Of a DNA stretch of 64,000 nt, positions 25,886-33,052 are shown in pieces. The notes beneath the pieces were generated by a model. The model was not told where the DNA came from, searched no databases, and worked only from the letters and a program-made list of their open reading frames with translations. Both the position numbers and the translations under genes were made by a program. The stretch comes from Alcaligenes faecalis (GTDB lineage: Bacteria > Pseudomonadota > Gammaproteobacteria > Burkholderiales > Burkholderiaceae_B): contig NZ_CP023667.1 in the NCBI RefSeq assembly GCF_002443155.1, positions 124,001-188,000 on the forward strand, given 5' to 3'. Each line of letters opens with the position of its first letter. Position 1 is the stretch's first letter.

Positions 25886-26620
25886 TCAGGCCACGCCTAA
25901 CCAGCGCAGCACAATCGGAACAAAGGGCACCAGCACTGCGGTCATGATCCCGTTCAGGCTCAGGCCTATGGCGGAGAAGGCTCCAATCGTTTCATGAACC
26001 TGCAAGGCACGGGCGGTGCCAATGGCGTGCGCCGTTACTCCCACCGCAAAGCCCCGCGCTTCGGGGCGATCAATACGCAGCAAGTTCAGCAGAGGGCGCG
26101 CCATGATGGTGCCCGCAATCCCGGTAATGGCAACCGCCACCGCGGCCAGGGAAGGCTGCCCGTTAAATTGCTCTGCCAAAGCCATGGCAATCGGCATGGT
26201 AGCCGAGCGTGGCGCGACCGACATGATGGTTTCAGCCGAGCCACCCAAGGCCCAGGCAATCAGCACCGTACTGAAAATAGCGGTAACCGAGCCAATCAGC
26301 AAGGCAATGGTCAGCGGCTTCCAGATCTTGCGCAACTGACGCAGCTGGCTATAGAGCGGCACCGCCAGGGCAACCGTGGCCGGTCCAATCAGAAAGTGAA
26401 TGAACTTGGCCCCTTCAAAATAGACGGGGTACGGTGTGCGGGTCAGCAAGAGCAGGGACACAATCACAATGACCGAGACCAGAATCGGCAGCAAAAAGGG
26501 GCTGCTGCCCGACTTGCGATACATCCAGACCGAACCTGCGTAGACCGAGCAGGTCAGGGTCAGCCACAGCAGGGGGGAACTGGCCAGAAAGACCCAGATT
26601 TGAAAAAGTCCGTCCGTCAT
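25886..26620 (-). CDS. lrgB: LrgB/CidB-like membrane protein
   Basis: A 244-residue integral membrane protein of the LrgB family, which acts with the holin-like LrgA/CidA. The family signature is clear in GPATVALAVPLYSQLR, MSVAPRSATMPIAMALAEQ, AVAITGIAGTIMARPLL and the C-terminal RGFAVGVTAHAIGTARAL. About seven or eight hydrophobic segments are present. Members are implicated in control of murein hydrolases and, in other species, in export or import of small metabolites such as glycolate or pyruvate. The gene's first base overlaps the last base of lrgA, forming a tight operon. No LytTR or CidR-type regulator is adjacent. Confidence 0.92.
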   Translation of the reverse strand: MTDGLFQIWVFLASSPLLWLTLTCSVYAGSVWMYRKSGSSPFLLPILVSVIVIVSLLLLTRTPYPVYFEGAKFIHFLIGPATVALAVPLYSQLRQLRKIWKPLTIALLIGSVTAIFSTVLIAWALGGSAETIMSVAPRSATMPIAMALAEQFNGQPSLAAVAVAITGIAGTIMARPLLNLLRIDRPEARGFAVGVTAHAIGTARALQVHETIGAFSAIGLSLNGIMTAVLVPFVPIVLRWLGVA

Positions 26621-26970
26621 TATTCTTCTTCCTGGCGGTTTTTAAGCAGACGATTGAGCACCAGGGCGGTGACCACCATGGTAATGACGGTGCCGCCCAA
26701 GGTGGCAATCAGAAAGGGCTGCCATTCATCGGCCACCCGATCAAAATACAACATCACGCCGGTGACAGCGGGGATGAACAGCAGCATCAGGTTTTGCAGC
26801 ATGACACTGGCCGTGCTCTCCAAAGAGCTGGGCACGCCGCCGCGAATCAGCAAGGCAGCAGTCAGAAGCAGCATGCCTGCCAAAGGGCCTGGCAGTGGCA
26901 AGGACAGAGTCTGCACCAGAATTTCGCCTAGTAACTGAAAGGCGAAAAGGGCAGTAATCGCGTAGATCAT
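26620..26970 (-). CDS. lrgA: LrgA/CidA holin-like membrane protein
   Basis: A 116-residue protein with four predicted membrane helices and a charged C-terminus (NRLLKNRQEEE). The family hallmark LQLPLPGPLAGM is present as LSLPLPGPLAGMLLL, and the LLFIPAVTGVMLYFD segment is also typical. LrgA/CidA proteins form small oligomers and act with LrgB. The pair resembles the yohJ/yohK arrangement of enterobacteria. The start is the ATG at 26970. The 144-bp region upstream, to the periplasmic RidA gene, would hold the promoter; no operator is recognised. Confidence 0.93.
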   Translation of the reverse strand: MIYAITALFAFQLLGEILVQTLSLPLPGPLAGMLLLTAALLIRGGVPSSLESTASVMLQNLMLLFIPAVTGVMLYFDRVADEWQPFLIATLGGTVITMVVTALVLNRLLKNRQEEE

Positions 26971-27114
26971 GAGAGTTTCCGTAAAGGCACGAAAACGCCA
27001 GGCGGCGGGCCTGGCGCGGGTGAAAATCGGGCTAAGGGTGCTAGTGTGCCATACAAGGCAGCCAGGCTGTAAGCGTGCTGCTTATATCGAATTGCCTATA
27101 GTAAGTGGCCTGCA

Positions 27115-27612
27115 TCAATGCTTGGCGGGGCTGGTGTTAGCGCCTGTCCAGGCTTGAACGTCGATTTCCACGTCCACACCATCTACCAGTTTGGCTTGTA
27201 CCAGAGAGCGCGCCGGGAAGTTGCTGCCCAGCCGTTCTTTATAGGTTTTGTTGAACTGGTCGTACAAGGCAATATCAGACAGGTAGACCGTGGCTTTGAC
27301 GACATGGCTGAAGTCTGCGCCTGCCAGTTTCAGAGTCTCTTCAATCCGGTCCAGTGCGGCATTGGTCTGATCCTCAATGCTGCTGCGTACGATCTCGCCT
27401 TTCTCGTTCAATGGAATCTGTCCGGACAGGAACAAAAAGTCCCCGGCCTGTACGGCGCGGGAGAATGGCATGTCCGAGTTGCCCAGAAAGCGTTTGATCG
27501 CAGTCGGCTCTGCGGTTTTTTCAGTATTGGCTGCGTAGGCGGTGCTGCTGATGCCCAGGCCTAAGATAGAACAAGCCAGCAAAGTGTGACGGGCCGAAGA
27601 AAAAAAACGCAT
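27115..27612 (-). CDS. Periplasmic RidA-family protein
   Basis: A RidA/YjgF/UK114-fold protein of 165 residues with a Sec signal peptide at the N-terminus (ACSILGLGISSTAYA, cleavage near residue 28), so it is exported, unlike typical RidA. The fold core is complete: FSRAVQAGDFLFLSGQIPL, IEDQTNAALDRIEETL, VVKATVYLSDI and the C-terminal FPARSLVQAKLVDGVDVEID, which contains the conserved Arg and Glu of RidA enzymes. Cytosolic RidA hydrolyses enamine/imine intermediates; a periplasmic substrate is unknown. A strong AAGGAG lies 7 nt before the ATG. The next gene upstream (28082-27705) is a cytoplasmic paralogue, suggesting tandem duplication followed by acquisition of a signal peptide. Confidence 0.85.
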   Translation of the reverse strand: MRFFSSARHTLLACSILGLGISSTAYAANTEKTAEPTAIKRFLGNSDMPFSRAVQAGDFLFLSGQIPLNEKGEIVRSSIEDQTNAALDRIEETLKLAGADFSHVVKATVYLSDIALYDQFNKTYKERLGSNFPARSLVQAKLVDGVDVEIDVQAWTGANTSPAKH

Positions 27613-27704
27613 CAGAATTCTCCTTGGACTAGGGAAATTCAGTGTGCCATAGCCGGGGCTGGGTAGCGTTAATTTGTGTGACGGCCCGTCGGCCTCAAGG
27701 CGGC

Positions 27705-28082
27705 TTAGGCGCGATCGCCCAGCCAGGCCTGCACTTCGATTTCTACGTCCACGTTCTTGGCCAGCTTGGCTTCAACCAGCGAGCGGGTAGGCAGGGTGTC
27801 ACCAAAGCGCTCGGCATAGACTTTGTTGAAGTCGGCAAACAAGGCCATATCCGACAGCCAGACCGTGGCTTTGACGACATCAGCCAGGGTGGCGTCAGCC
27901 AGAGCCAGGCCTTCGATCAGGCGATCAAACACGGCGTGGGTCTGATCCTGGATGGAACCGCGCACCACTTCACCTTGGGCGTCGTAAGGAATCTGGCCGG
28001 ACAAGAACAGAAAGCCGCCAGCCATGGTGGCACGCGAGAAGGGCAGTGGCAGTGGGCTGGTAATACGGCGGATACCGGACAT
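27705..28082 (-). CDS. RidA-family enamine/imine deaminase
   Basis: A 125-residue cytoplasmic RidA-fold protein that would hydrolyse reactive enamine/imine products of PLP enzymes. It keeps the core FSRATMAGGFLFLSGQIPYD, IQDQTHAVFDRLIEGL, VVKATVWLSDMALFADFNKV and LPTRSLVEAKLAKNVDVEIE with the substrate-binding Arg. The start is the ATG at 28082, with AGGAG 6 nt upstream; a longer reading to 28169 has no such support. It lies 92 bp upstream of its periplasmic paralogue on the same strand and is divergent from the Ap4A phosphorylase gene. Confidence 0.9.
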   Translation of the reverse strand: MSGIRRITSPLPLPFSRATMAGGFLFLSGQIPYDAQGEVVRGSIQDQTHAVFDRLIEGLALADATLADVVKATVWLSDMALFADFNKVYAERFGDTLPTRSLVEAKLAKNVDVEIEVQAWLGDRA

Positions 28083-28199
28083 GGAGTACTCCTGATAGGG
28101 ATGGTGGAAAATTCGGACTAGGCAGCAATGCGCGTTTATTCGCGTCTCTTGCCTACAATAAGGCGTCACTATACAACTTCAAATGAGGAGCGAGACGAC

Positions 28200-29075
28200 G
28201 TGAGCAAGGAAATTTTGCAACGCCTGGACCAACTAAGCCAGGCCGCGCTGGCCAGCGGTGACTTGTTGCCCGTGCAAGCTCAGGAAGAGCTGATGCAGGA
28301 TCAAGGGCTGACATTTTTTGTGCGTTGGGTATCCACTCTGGCGGCCAAGGATGCCGCCAGCGTCTCGATTCCAGGTGGACCGCGCGACCCCAACTTCAAT
28401 CCTTTCTTGCCGCCGGCCCCTGCCTTGACGGTGGCTGATGCCAGCAGCACGCACAATATTGTGCTGAACAAGTTTGCTGTCTGTGATCTGCATCTGGTTC
28501 TGGCTGACAAGGTGTTCTCCGAACAGCTCAGCCCGCTACGCGATATTGATTTCCGGATTCTGGCCGACTTTCTGACACTGCAAGGCGGCCTGGGCTTTTA
28601 TAACGGGGGAGGCCCGGCAGGGGCCAGCCAGCGCCACAAACATACGCAGTGGATTCCGCAAGCAGACCGCAATGGTTCGCTGGCCCTTTATCAGGACAAG
28701 CTGCCTGCGCAGGCAGCGGCGGGCAGTGTGCATCACCATCCCGCGCTGGCCTTCGAGCATTGCTTTGTTCGTTTGGTGGATACGTCCGACCCTGTGGCCT
28801 TGAGTGACAGTCTTTTAAGTTCTTACCGCCGAGCCTGCAATGAATTGCGACTGGCCCCTGGAGAGGATGGCCTGTTGGCAGCCCATAATATGTTGGCCGG
28901 CCAGGGTTGGTTGTTGGTGGTGCCACGCAGTGTGGAGTTGGTCGATGGGATTTCAGTCAATGCACTGTCGTATGCTGGCTGCATTTATGTGCGCACTCCC
29001 GAGCAAATCGACCTGGTACGCCAGATCGGCCCATTGGGCGTTCTGGCTCGAGCGGGCTATGCCAGAAACGAATGA
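28200..29075 (+). CDS. ATP adenylyltransferase (Ap4A phosphorylase II) family protein
   Basis: A 291-residue HIT-superfamily nucleotidyltransferase of the Ap4A phosphorylase type, which splits diadenosine tetraphosphate with phosphate to ADP and ATP. The active-site histidine triad appears as QRHKHTQWIP (about residues 143-152), preceded by the Gly-rich FYNGGGPAGAS loop. The N-terminal domain contains THNIVLNKFAVCDLHLVLAD. The C-terminal domain (AAHNMLAGQGWLLVVPRS) is also typical. I start at the GTG at 28200, which has an AGGAG upstream. A terminator lies at 29106-29128. It is a single-gene unit divergent from the RidA genes. Confidence 0.9.
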   Translation: MSKEILQRLDQLSQAALASGDLLPVQAQEELMQDQGLTFFVRWVSTLAAKDAASVSIPGGPRDPNFNPFLPPAPALTVADASSTHNIVLNKFAVCDLHLVLADKVFSEQLSPLRDIDFRILADFLTLQGGLGFYNGGGPAGASQRHKHTQWIPQADRNGSLALYQDKLPAQAAAGSVHHHPALAFEHCFVRLVDTSDPVALSDSLLSSYRRACNELRLAPGEDGLLAAHNMLAGQGWLLVVPRSVELVDGISVNALSYAGCIYVRTPEQIDLVRQIGPLGVLARAGYARNE

Positions 29076-29105
29076 TCCTTGGGTTTTACCCTGCTTTACA
29101 TGATG

Positions 29106-29128
29106 AACCCCGCTGCGGCGGGGTTTTT
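29106..29128 (+). terminator. Terminator after the Ap4A phosphorylase gene
   Basis: AACCCCGC (29106-29113) pairs with GCGGGGTT (29118-29125) with a 4-nt loop, followed by further T residues. Confidence 0.85.
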
Positions 29129-29412
29129 ATTTGTGTATTTTCGTATTGTTTGGAAGCTTCATTTACCGAATTGAAACAAAAGACAAATATTTGAATGTAA
29201 TAAAGCCAGATTTTCGGTTTATTGCGGTTTGGGACGACGTTTAATGGGTTTAAAAGGAAATGATTTGAAATAATGTAACTTTTATTATGGAAATAAATAG
29301 AAATATGGAGTGTAGGAAAATTGGAGCGTTAATGTATAAGCGAAATTAATTATTAGAATTACCGTCAGCTTGAAACTACACAAATTGGTCTGTCTTCATA
29401 GGTGGATCGCTT
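29129..29412. other. AT-rich spacer upstream of the pseudo-receiver regulator
   Basis: About 280 bp visibly richer in A/T than the surrounding genes, with runs such as TTTATTATGGAAATAAAT. No ORF with a ribosome-binding site is seen. It probably carries the promoter of the regulator at 29413, and its composition suggests a foreign or little-selected segment. Confidence 0.5.
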
Positions 29413-30192
29413 ATGTGTGTCTCGTCTGAAGCACATATTTTGTTTATTGCTCCAGAACCTGCAGGGGTAGCGGATTTATTAGTTTTGTTACGCACCAGTT
29501 TCGCCCGTATCAGCTTTGCGCTGGATGCCCAGCAGGGGCTGGCGCGCTGCCAGTCCTTGCTACCCGATTGTGTGTTGAGTGAGTACCACTTGCCCCGATT
29601 GCGGGGTGATACGTTTATGCGAATGTTGCGTTCCAATCCCCAAACAGCCTCTATCCCGGTGGTGTTCATGTCAACGGTGCCCTGTGCGGATAGTCAGCTT
29701 ATGGCCCTGCGTAGCGGAGCTCGCGATTTCATTGCCTACCAAACAAATATGCAATTAGTGGTGGAGCGAATTCGTTTGCATCTGGGATTGAAAGAAGTGG
29801 AGTCAGATAGAGAGGATGTCAGCCAGGCTAGGGAGTGGGGCCGATTTACCAGGCCATCTTTGCAGCATCTCCTGGTGGATGCGGTCCAGCAATATGTGCG
29901 GGACAACCTGTCGGATTGCTTGACGGCCGAAAGCCTGGCGGAGATGTTCGGGACCACAGGACGCCGTCTTAATGAGCTCTTCAAGGGCGGTTTCGGCTTG
30001 ACAGTGCATGACTTTGTGCGCTCCAGTCGAATGCGCTATGCCATGCACCTGCTCAGACAAACGGATATGGCTGTAACCAATGTGGCGGTGGAGTCCGGGT
30101 AGGTGAATCCGGCCAACTTTGCCACCGCCTTTCGTCAGTACAGCGGCCTGTCTCCGTCGGTTTACAGACAGCGCAACGGTACTAATATTTAA
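29413..30192 (+). pseudogene. Receiver/AraC-type regulator interrupted by an in-frame amber codon
   Basis: A two-domain regulator: an N-terminal receiver-like domain (residues 1 to about 120) and a C-terminal AraC-type double HTH (about 150-259). The frame ends at a TAG (30100-30102) after 229 residues, yet the same frame continues with an unmistakable end of the AraC domain (NPANFATAFRQYSGLSPSVY) to a TAA at 30190-30192. The TAG occupies the position where AraC proteins usually have Tyr or Phe (ESG-[Y/F]-VNPANF), so a single base change (TAC or TAT to TAG) explains it. The truncated product keeps only the first HTH and probably binds DNA poorly. The receiver is degenerate: the phospho-Asp position is Glu (CVLSEYHLP), the N-terminal acidic pair is missing, and the usual Lys is absent. 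It lies 275 bp upstream of the autotransporter-like gene. Confidence 0.8.
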
Positions 30193-30467
30193 AACGAAAA
30201 TGAAATAAGTAATTTAATAAAATGTTGTTTTGCAGTGATTCAAATGGCTTCTGTAGAAATTCAAAAGTAATTATTAAAAAACGGTAAGAAAATAAAACGA
30301 TCCGAATAGGAATGAGGGTTCGGTAAGGCTTTCCTGAACAACAAATTCAAATTATCACCGTGACGTGGTGAGGGGATTTGTTGCGCCTGAAAACTCTGTT
30401 ACGTCAGCGCGGGAGAAGGGTGATCCGGAAAGGCTAATGGCTAATTTTTTTTGTAAGCGAAGAGACC
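30193..30467 (+). promoter_or_regulatory. AT-rich promoter region of the autotransporter-like gene
   Basis: The first half (to about 30350) is A/T-rich (AATAAAATGTTGTTTTGCAG, AAAAACGGTAAGAAAATAAA) and the second half is a normal-composition leader ending GCGAAGAGACC just before the ATG. No hairpin terminator separates it from the regulator. Confidence 0.4.
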
Positions 30468-31685
30468 ATGAACAGAATCTACAAGTCGGTTTGGAACGAG
30501 CAAACTGCAACATTTGTGGCAGTTGCGGAAAACACCAAGGCACGCGGCAAACGCAGTTCAGGGGGCGCTTGCGCCAGCCAGACGGTGCTGGAATGGTTGC
30601 AGGGATTGCGTTTGCGGACGGTGGCGCTGGCCTTGCTGAGTGCGGGTGTCGTGACGCAACCTGCCATGGCACAGATTACTGATGGCTGGGAATTGGCTGT
30701 AGATGGAGCCGCTCCCTTTCACGTGATTCCTGGCGGGGCTTTCTCCCTGACTTTGGGAAACAACATCGCTCTGACCCAGACGGGCGGGACTGTTGCCGTT
30801 GCCCTGAATCCTGATCTCAACGTGGACTCCGTGACGGCTTCGGGCCTGGTCAAAGTGGCCACGGTGCAAGGTAATTTGCAGGCGAATACCGCCACGATTA
30901 CCAACCAATTGACGGCAGGAAGTGTGTCCGCCGGGGCAGGTACGTTTACGGGAGGTTTGACGGCGCCCAGTGCCATTATTGATGGAAACATCGCGGCAAA
31001 ATCGGCCTCGGCGGTGGGCTCCGTCAACTCGGGTGGCGTCACTACCGTCAGCCTGACGGCGACCGGCAATAGCAGCCTGCGTGCCGTGAATGTGAATAAC
31101 AACAAGATTTCGGGTCTGGCCGATGCCGCCGTGAGCGCCTCCAGTACCAAGGCTGTCTCGGGCAAAGTCTTGTATGGAGTCTTGAATTCAGGCGATGGCA
31201 TCAAGTATTTCCACGGCAGCTCCACCAAGGCAGATTCGGTGGCCAGCGGGACAGACTCCACCGCCATAGGGCCGCAAGCGACCTCCAGCGGCGAGGCAGC
31301 GTTGGCAGCGGGACTGGAGTCGGAAGCCACAGGCAAGGAAGCAATTGCTCTGGGTGCACGCTCGGGCACCGGCAACACCGTGGAAAACGGTATTGCGATT
31401 GGCAGTGATGCAGGGACTACCAGCAAGGGCAGCGATTTGACGCGCGTGGCCTCCTTGCGTACCGAGCAAGGCCAGCATCTGGTTCGATTTCAGTTGAATT
31501 CCTTAGGGGCGCGCAAGTTGGCCGAGGTCAGCTCTGGTAATGTGGGAGCCTTGCTGGTTTTGGTCATGGAAGATCAGGTGGCACAGGTCGCCCGAATTGG
31601 CGAACCCTTGAAGCAGGGGATGATTTACCTCTCCATGCCTGACGACGCAGCGGCACAGCGTTTGTTACGGCAGGTCCAAGGGTAA
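30468..31685 (+). CDS. Trimeric-autotransporter-like protein without a membrane anchor
   Basis: A 405-residue surface or secreted protein. It begins with an extended signal peptide region (MNRIYKSVWNEQTATFVAVA, ENTKARGKRSS) and a hydrophobic signal ending PAMAQ, exactly as in large trimeric autotransporter adhesins. The middle is a Ser/Thr/Val/Ala-rich low-complexity repeat region; ISGLADAAVSASSTKAVSGK resembles a YadA stalk/neck motif, and about residues 255-330 form YadA-type head repeats (STAIGPQATSSGEAALAAGL, ESEATGKEAIALGARSG). The usual 70-residue C-terminal beta-barrel anchor is missing. In its place is a soluble-looking stretch of roughly 70 residues (SLRTEQGQHLVRFQLNSLGA to the end). 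It could be a secreted head-and-stalk protein, a decayed adhesin, or one with a novel attachment domain. The two flanking genes are atypical response regulators. Confidence 0.8.
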   Translation: MNRIYKSVWNEQTATFVAVAENTKARGKRSSGGACASQTVLEWLQGLRLRTVALALLSAGVVTQPAMAQITDGWELAVDGAAPFHVIPGGAFSLTLGNNIALTQTGGTVAVALNPDLNVDSVTASGLVKVATVQGNLQANTATITNQLTAGSVSAGAGTFTGGLTAPSAIIDGNIAAKSASAVGSVNSGGVTTVSLTATGNSSLRAVNVNNNKISGLADAAVSASSTKAVSGKVLYGVLNSGDGIKYFHGSSTKADSVASGTDSTAIGPQATSSGEAALAAGLESEATGKEAIALGARSGTGNTVENGIAIGSDAGTTSKGSDLTRVASLRTEQGQHLVRFQLNSLGARKLAEVSSGNVGALLVLVMEDQVAQVARIGEPLKQGMIYLSMPDDAAAQRLLRQVQG

Positions 31686-31727
31686 AAAAACATAAAGTGC
31701 CTAATGGGGCCAGCAAGGGTGAGAACT

Positions 31728-32525
31728 ATGACGGTAGAACAGATTTTTCTGTTGTATGACGATAAGGCTAGTTTGCAGCAGATCGCTTTGGAGTCGGAGC
31801 AGTGGGGGGTGAAGGTTCAGACGGTAGAGACGATGGAGCAGTGCTTGTCCCTGGCGCATTCGACCAGTGCCGAGAGGGTGTTTGCCTTGATGTGTCAGGC
31901 AGACAACGTTTTTTTGCATATCAATCGTTTACGCATGGATTTTCCAGCTGCGGGCGTCCTGGTTGTGCGACGCGACAAAATGGCCGGCCTGGAGCGAGGG
32001 CATTTGCTACTTGCCGGGGCTGATGCCTGCTTTGATCAGGACGCCTTGCCGGTGGAAGTGGTGGCCTGCGTGCAGGCGCTGCGACGTCGCGGCTATGCCT
32101 TGCAGCGAAGTTTGCAAACCGTTCTTGCGGAACCTGCCAAAGCCGGGCCTGTGTCTCAAAAAAAAGAGCTGGAGCCGGAGCTGCAATTATGGGACTTGAT
32201 GGAGAACGGTTGGACCATGCTTACCCCCAGAGGCCACTCGGTCATGCTGACCCGTGGCGAGCGGCGTATTGTGCAGGTTCTCTTTGCCGTCAGTCCCCAA
32301 ACTGTGGAGCGCGACCGTCTGTTTCCACTGGAGGAGGGACGGGAGGCAACTGCCCGTTCTGTGGACGTTTTGATCAGTCGCTTGAAACGTAAAATAACCG
32401 CGATGGGAGAGGAGTTGCCCATACGCGCGGTGCGGGGGGAAGGCTACGCTTTTGTAGGCAAAGTGTCCGTTGCCTGCCAGGAACTGGCGCGTGTCAGCCT
32501 TAGCATGGACGAGGTCTATGAATGA
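31728..32525 (+). CDS. OmpR-type winged-helix regulator with degenerate receiver
   Basis: A 265-residue protein whose C-terminal domain (about residues 165-250) is an OmpR/PhoB winged helix: MLTRGERRIVQVLFA, TARSVDVLISRLKRKI and the wing IRAVRGEGYAFVG. The N-terminal half has receiver-like length and rhythm (GVLVVRRDKMAGLERGHLLL, AGADACFDQDALPVEVVACV) but lacks the acidic pair at the start and a recognisable phospho-Asp, so it is probably not phosphorylated. The start chosen is the ATG at 31728 with AAGGGTGAG upstream; an in-frame ATG at 31704 is weaker. It lies 42 bp after the autotransporter-like gene and is probably cotranscribed with it. No histidine kinase is nearby. Confidence 0.82.
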   Translation: MTVEQIFLLYDDKASLQQIALESEQWGVKVQTVETMEQCLSLAHSTSAERVFALMCQADNVFLHINRLRMDFPAAGVLVVRRDKMAGLERGHLLLAGADACFDQDALPVEVVACVQALRRRGYALQRSLQTVLAEPAKAGPVSQKKELEPELQLWDLMENGWTMLTPRGHSVMLTRGERRIVQVLFAVSPQTVERDRLFPLEEGREATARSVDVLISRLKRKITAMGEELPIRAVRGEGYAFVGKVSVACQELARVSLSMDEVYE

Positions 32526-33052
32526 TTCGGAAAAGGCTTGAAAGCTCTTTCTCGATGCTGAAACAGCATGATATAGACCCTAAAATTTTAAATATGTATA
32601 ATTGATCGCTCTGGTTCATTGAATCAGCTTCTCGAACAGGCCGTTCAGGTGCGACAAAATTGCATAAAAAAATGGCGGTCCGTTCTTCAACAGGTTGTTG
32701 CACAACAACCCGGCTTTAGCCCGAAACACCTTGCCCGACCCTTGGGTCGCGGAGCAACCAGCCGACTGTCTCACATGACATCGGCCTGCAACAGAGCGGT
32801 TTGTCTCTGGCCATGTTTATTTGCTGTAAGGCCCGCAGACTCGCCGTAATGTGAGGCACTTTGCGCTGTGTCTTGCTTTTTTTTCGCTTTGGCTCTCGCC
32901 AAGGGCGAAGGCGCTCGTGCGCGCGTTCGGTTCAGGTGTTTCGGTTCTGGTCCTGGGACCGGTGCCGCCCAGCGCGTTACTGCGGAATCGGCACGCATGC
33001 GAGTGAGGGTTGTTTTGCAAGCAGCCATCGCGCAGAAGAGAAAGGGAAAGAC
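32526..33052. other. 527-bp gap upstream of the sodium/solute symporter
   Basis: The first part has a perfect small hairpin (ATGCTG-AAA-CAGCAT near 32554-32568) that may weakly terminate the upstream operon, then an AT-rich stretch. Further on lie GGTCC-TG-GGACC (near 32957) and a GC-rich structured leader before the symporter. I could not match these to a known riboswitch class. Open frames here lack ribosome-binding sites and protein-like composition. Confidence 0.4.

Noticed and set aside
32619-32849. 76-codon open frame between the winged-helix regulator and the symporter
   Set aside because: No ribosome-binding site and no family-like composition; it overlaps a structured leader.
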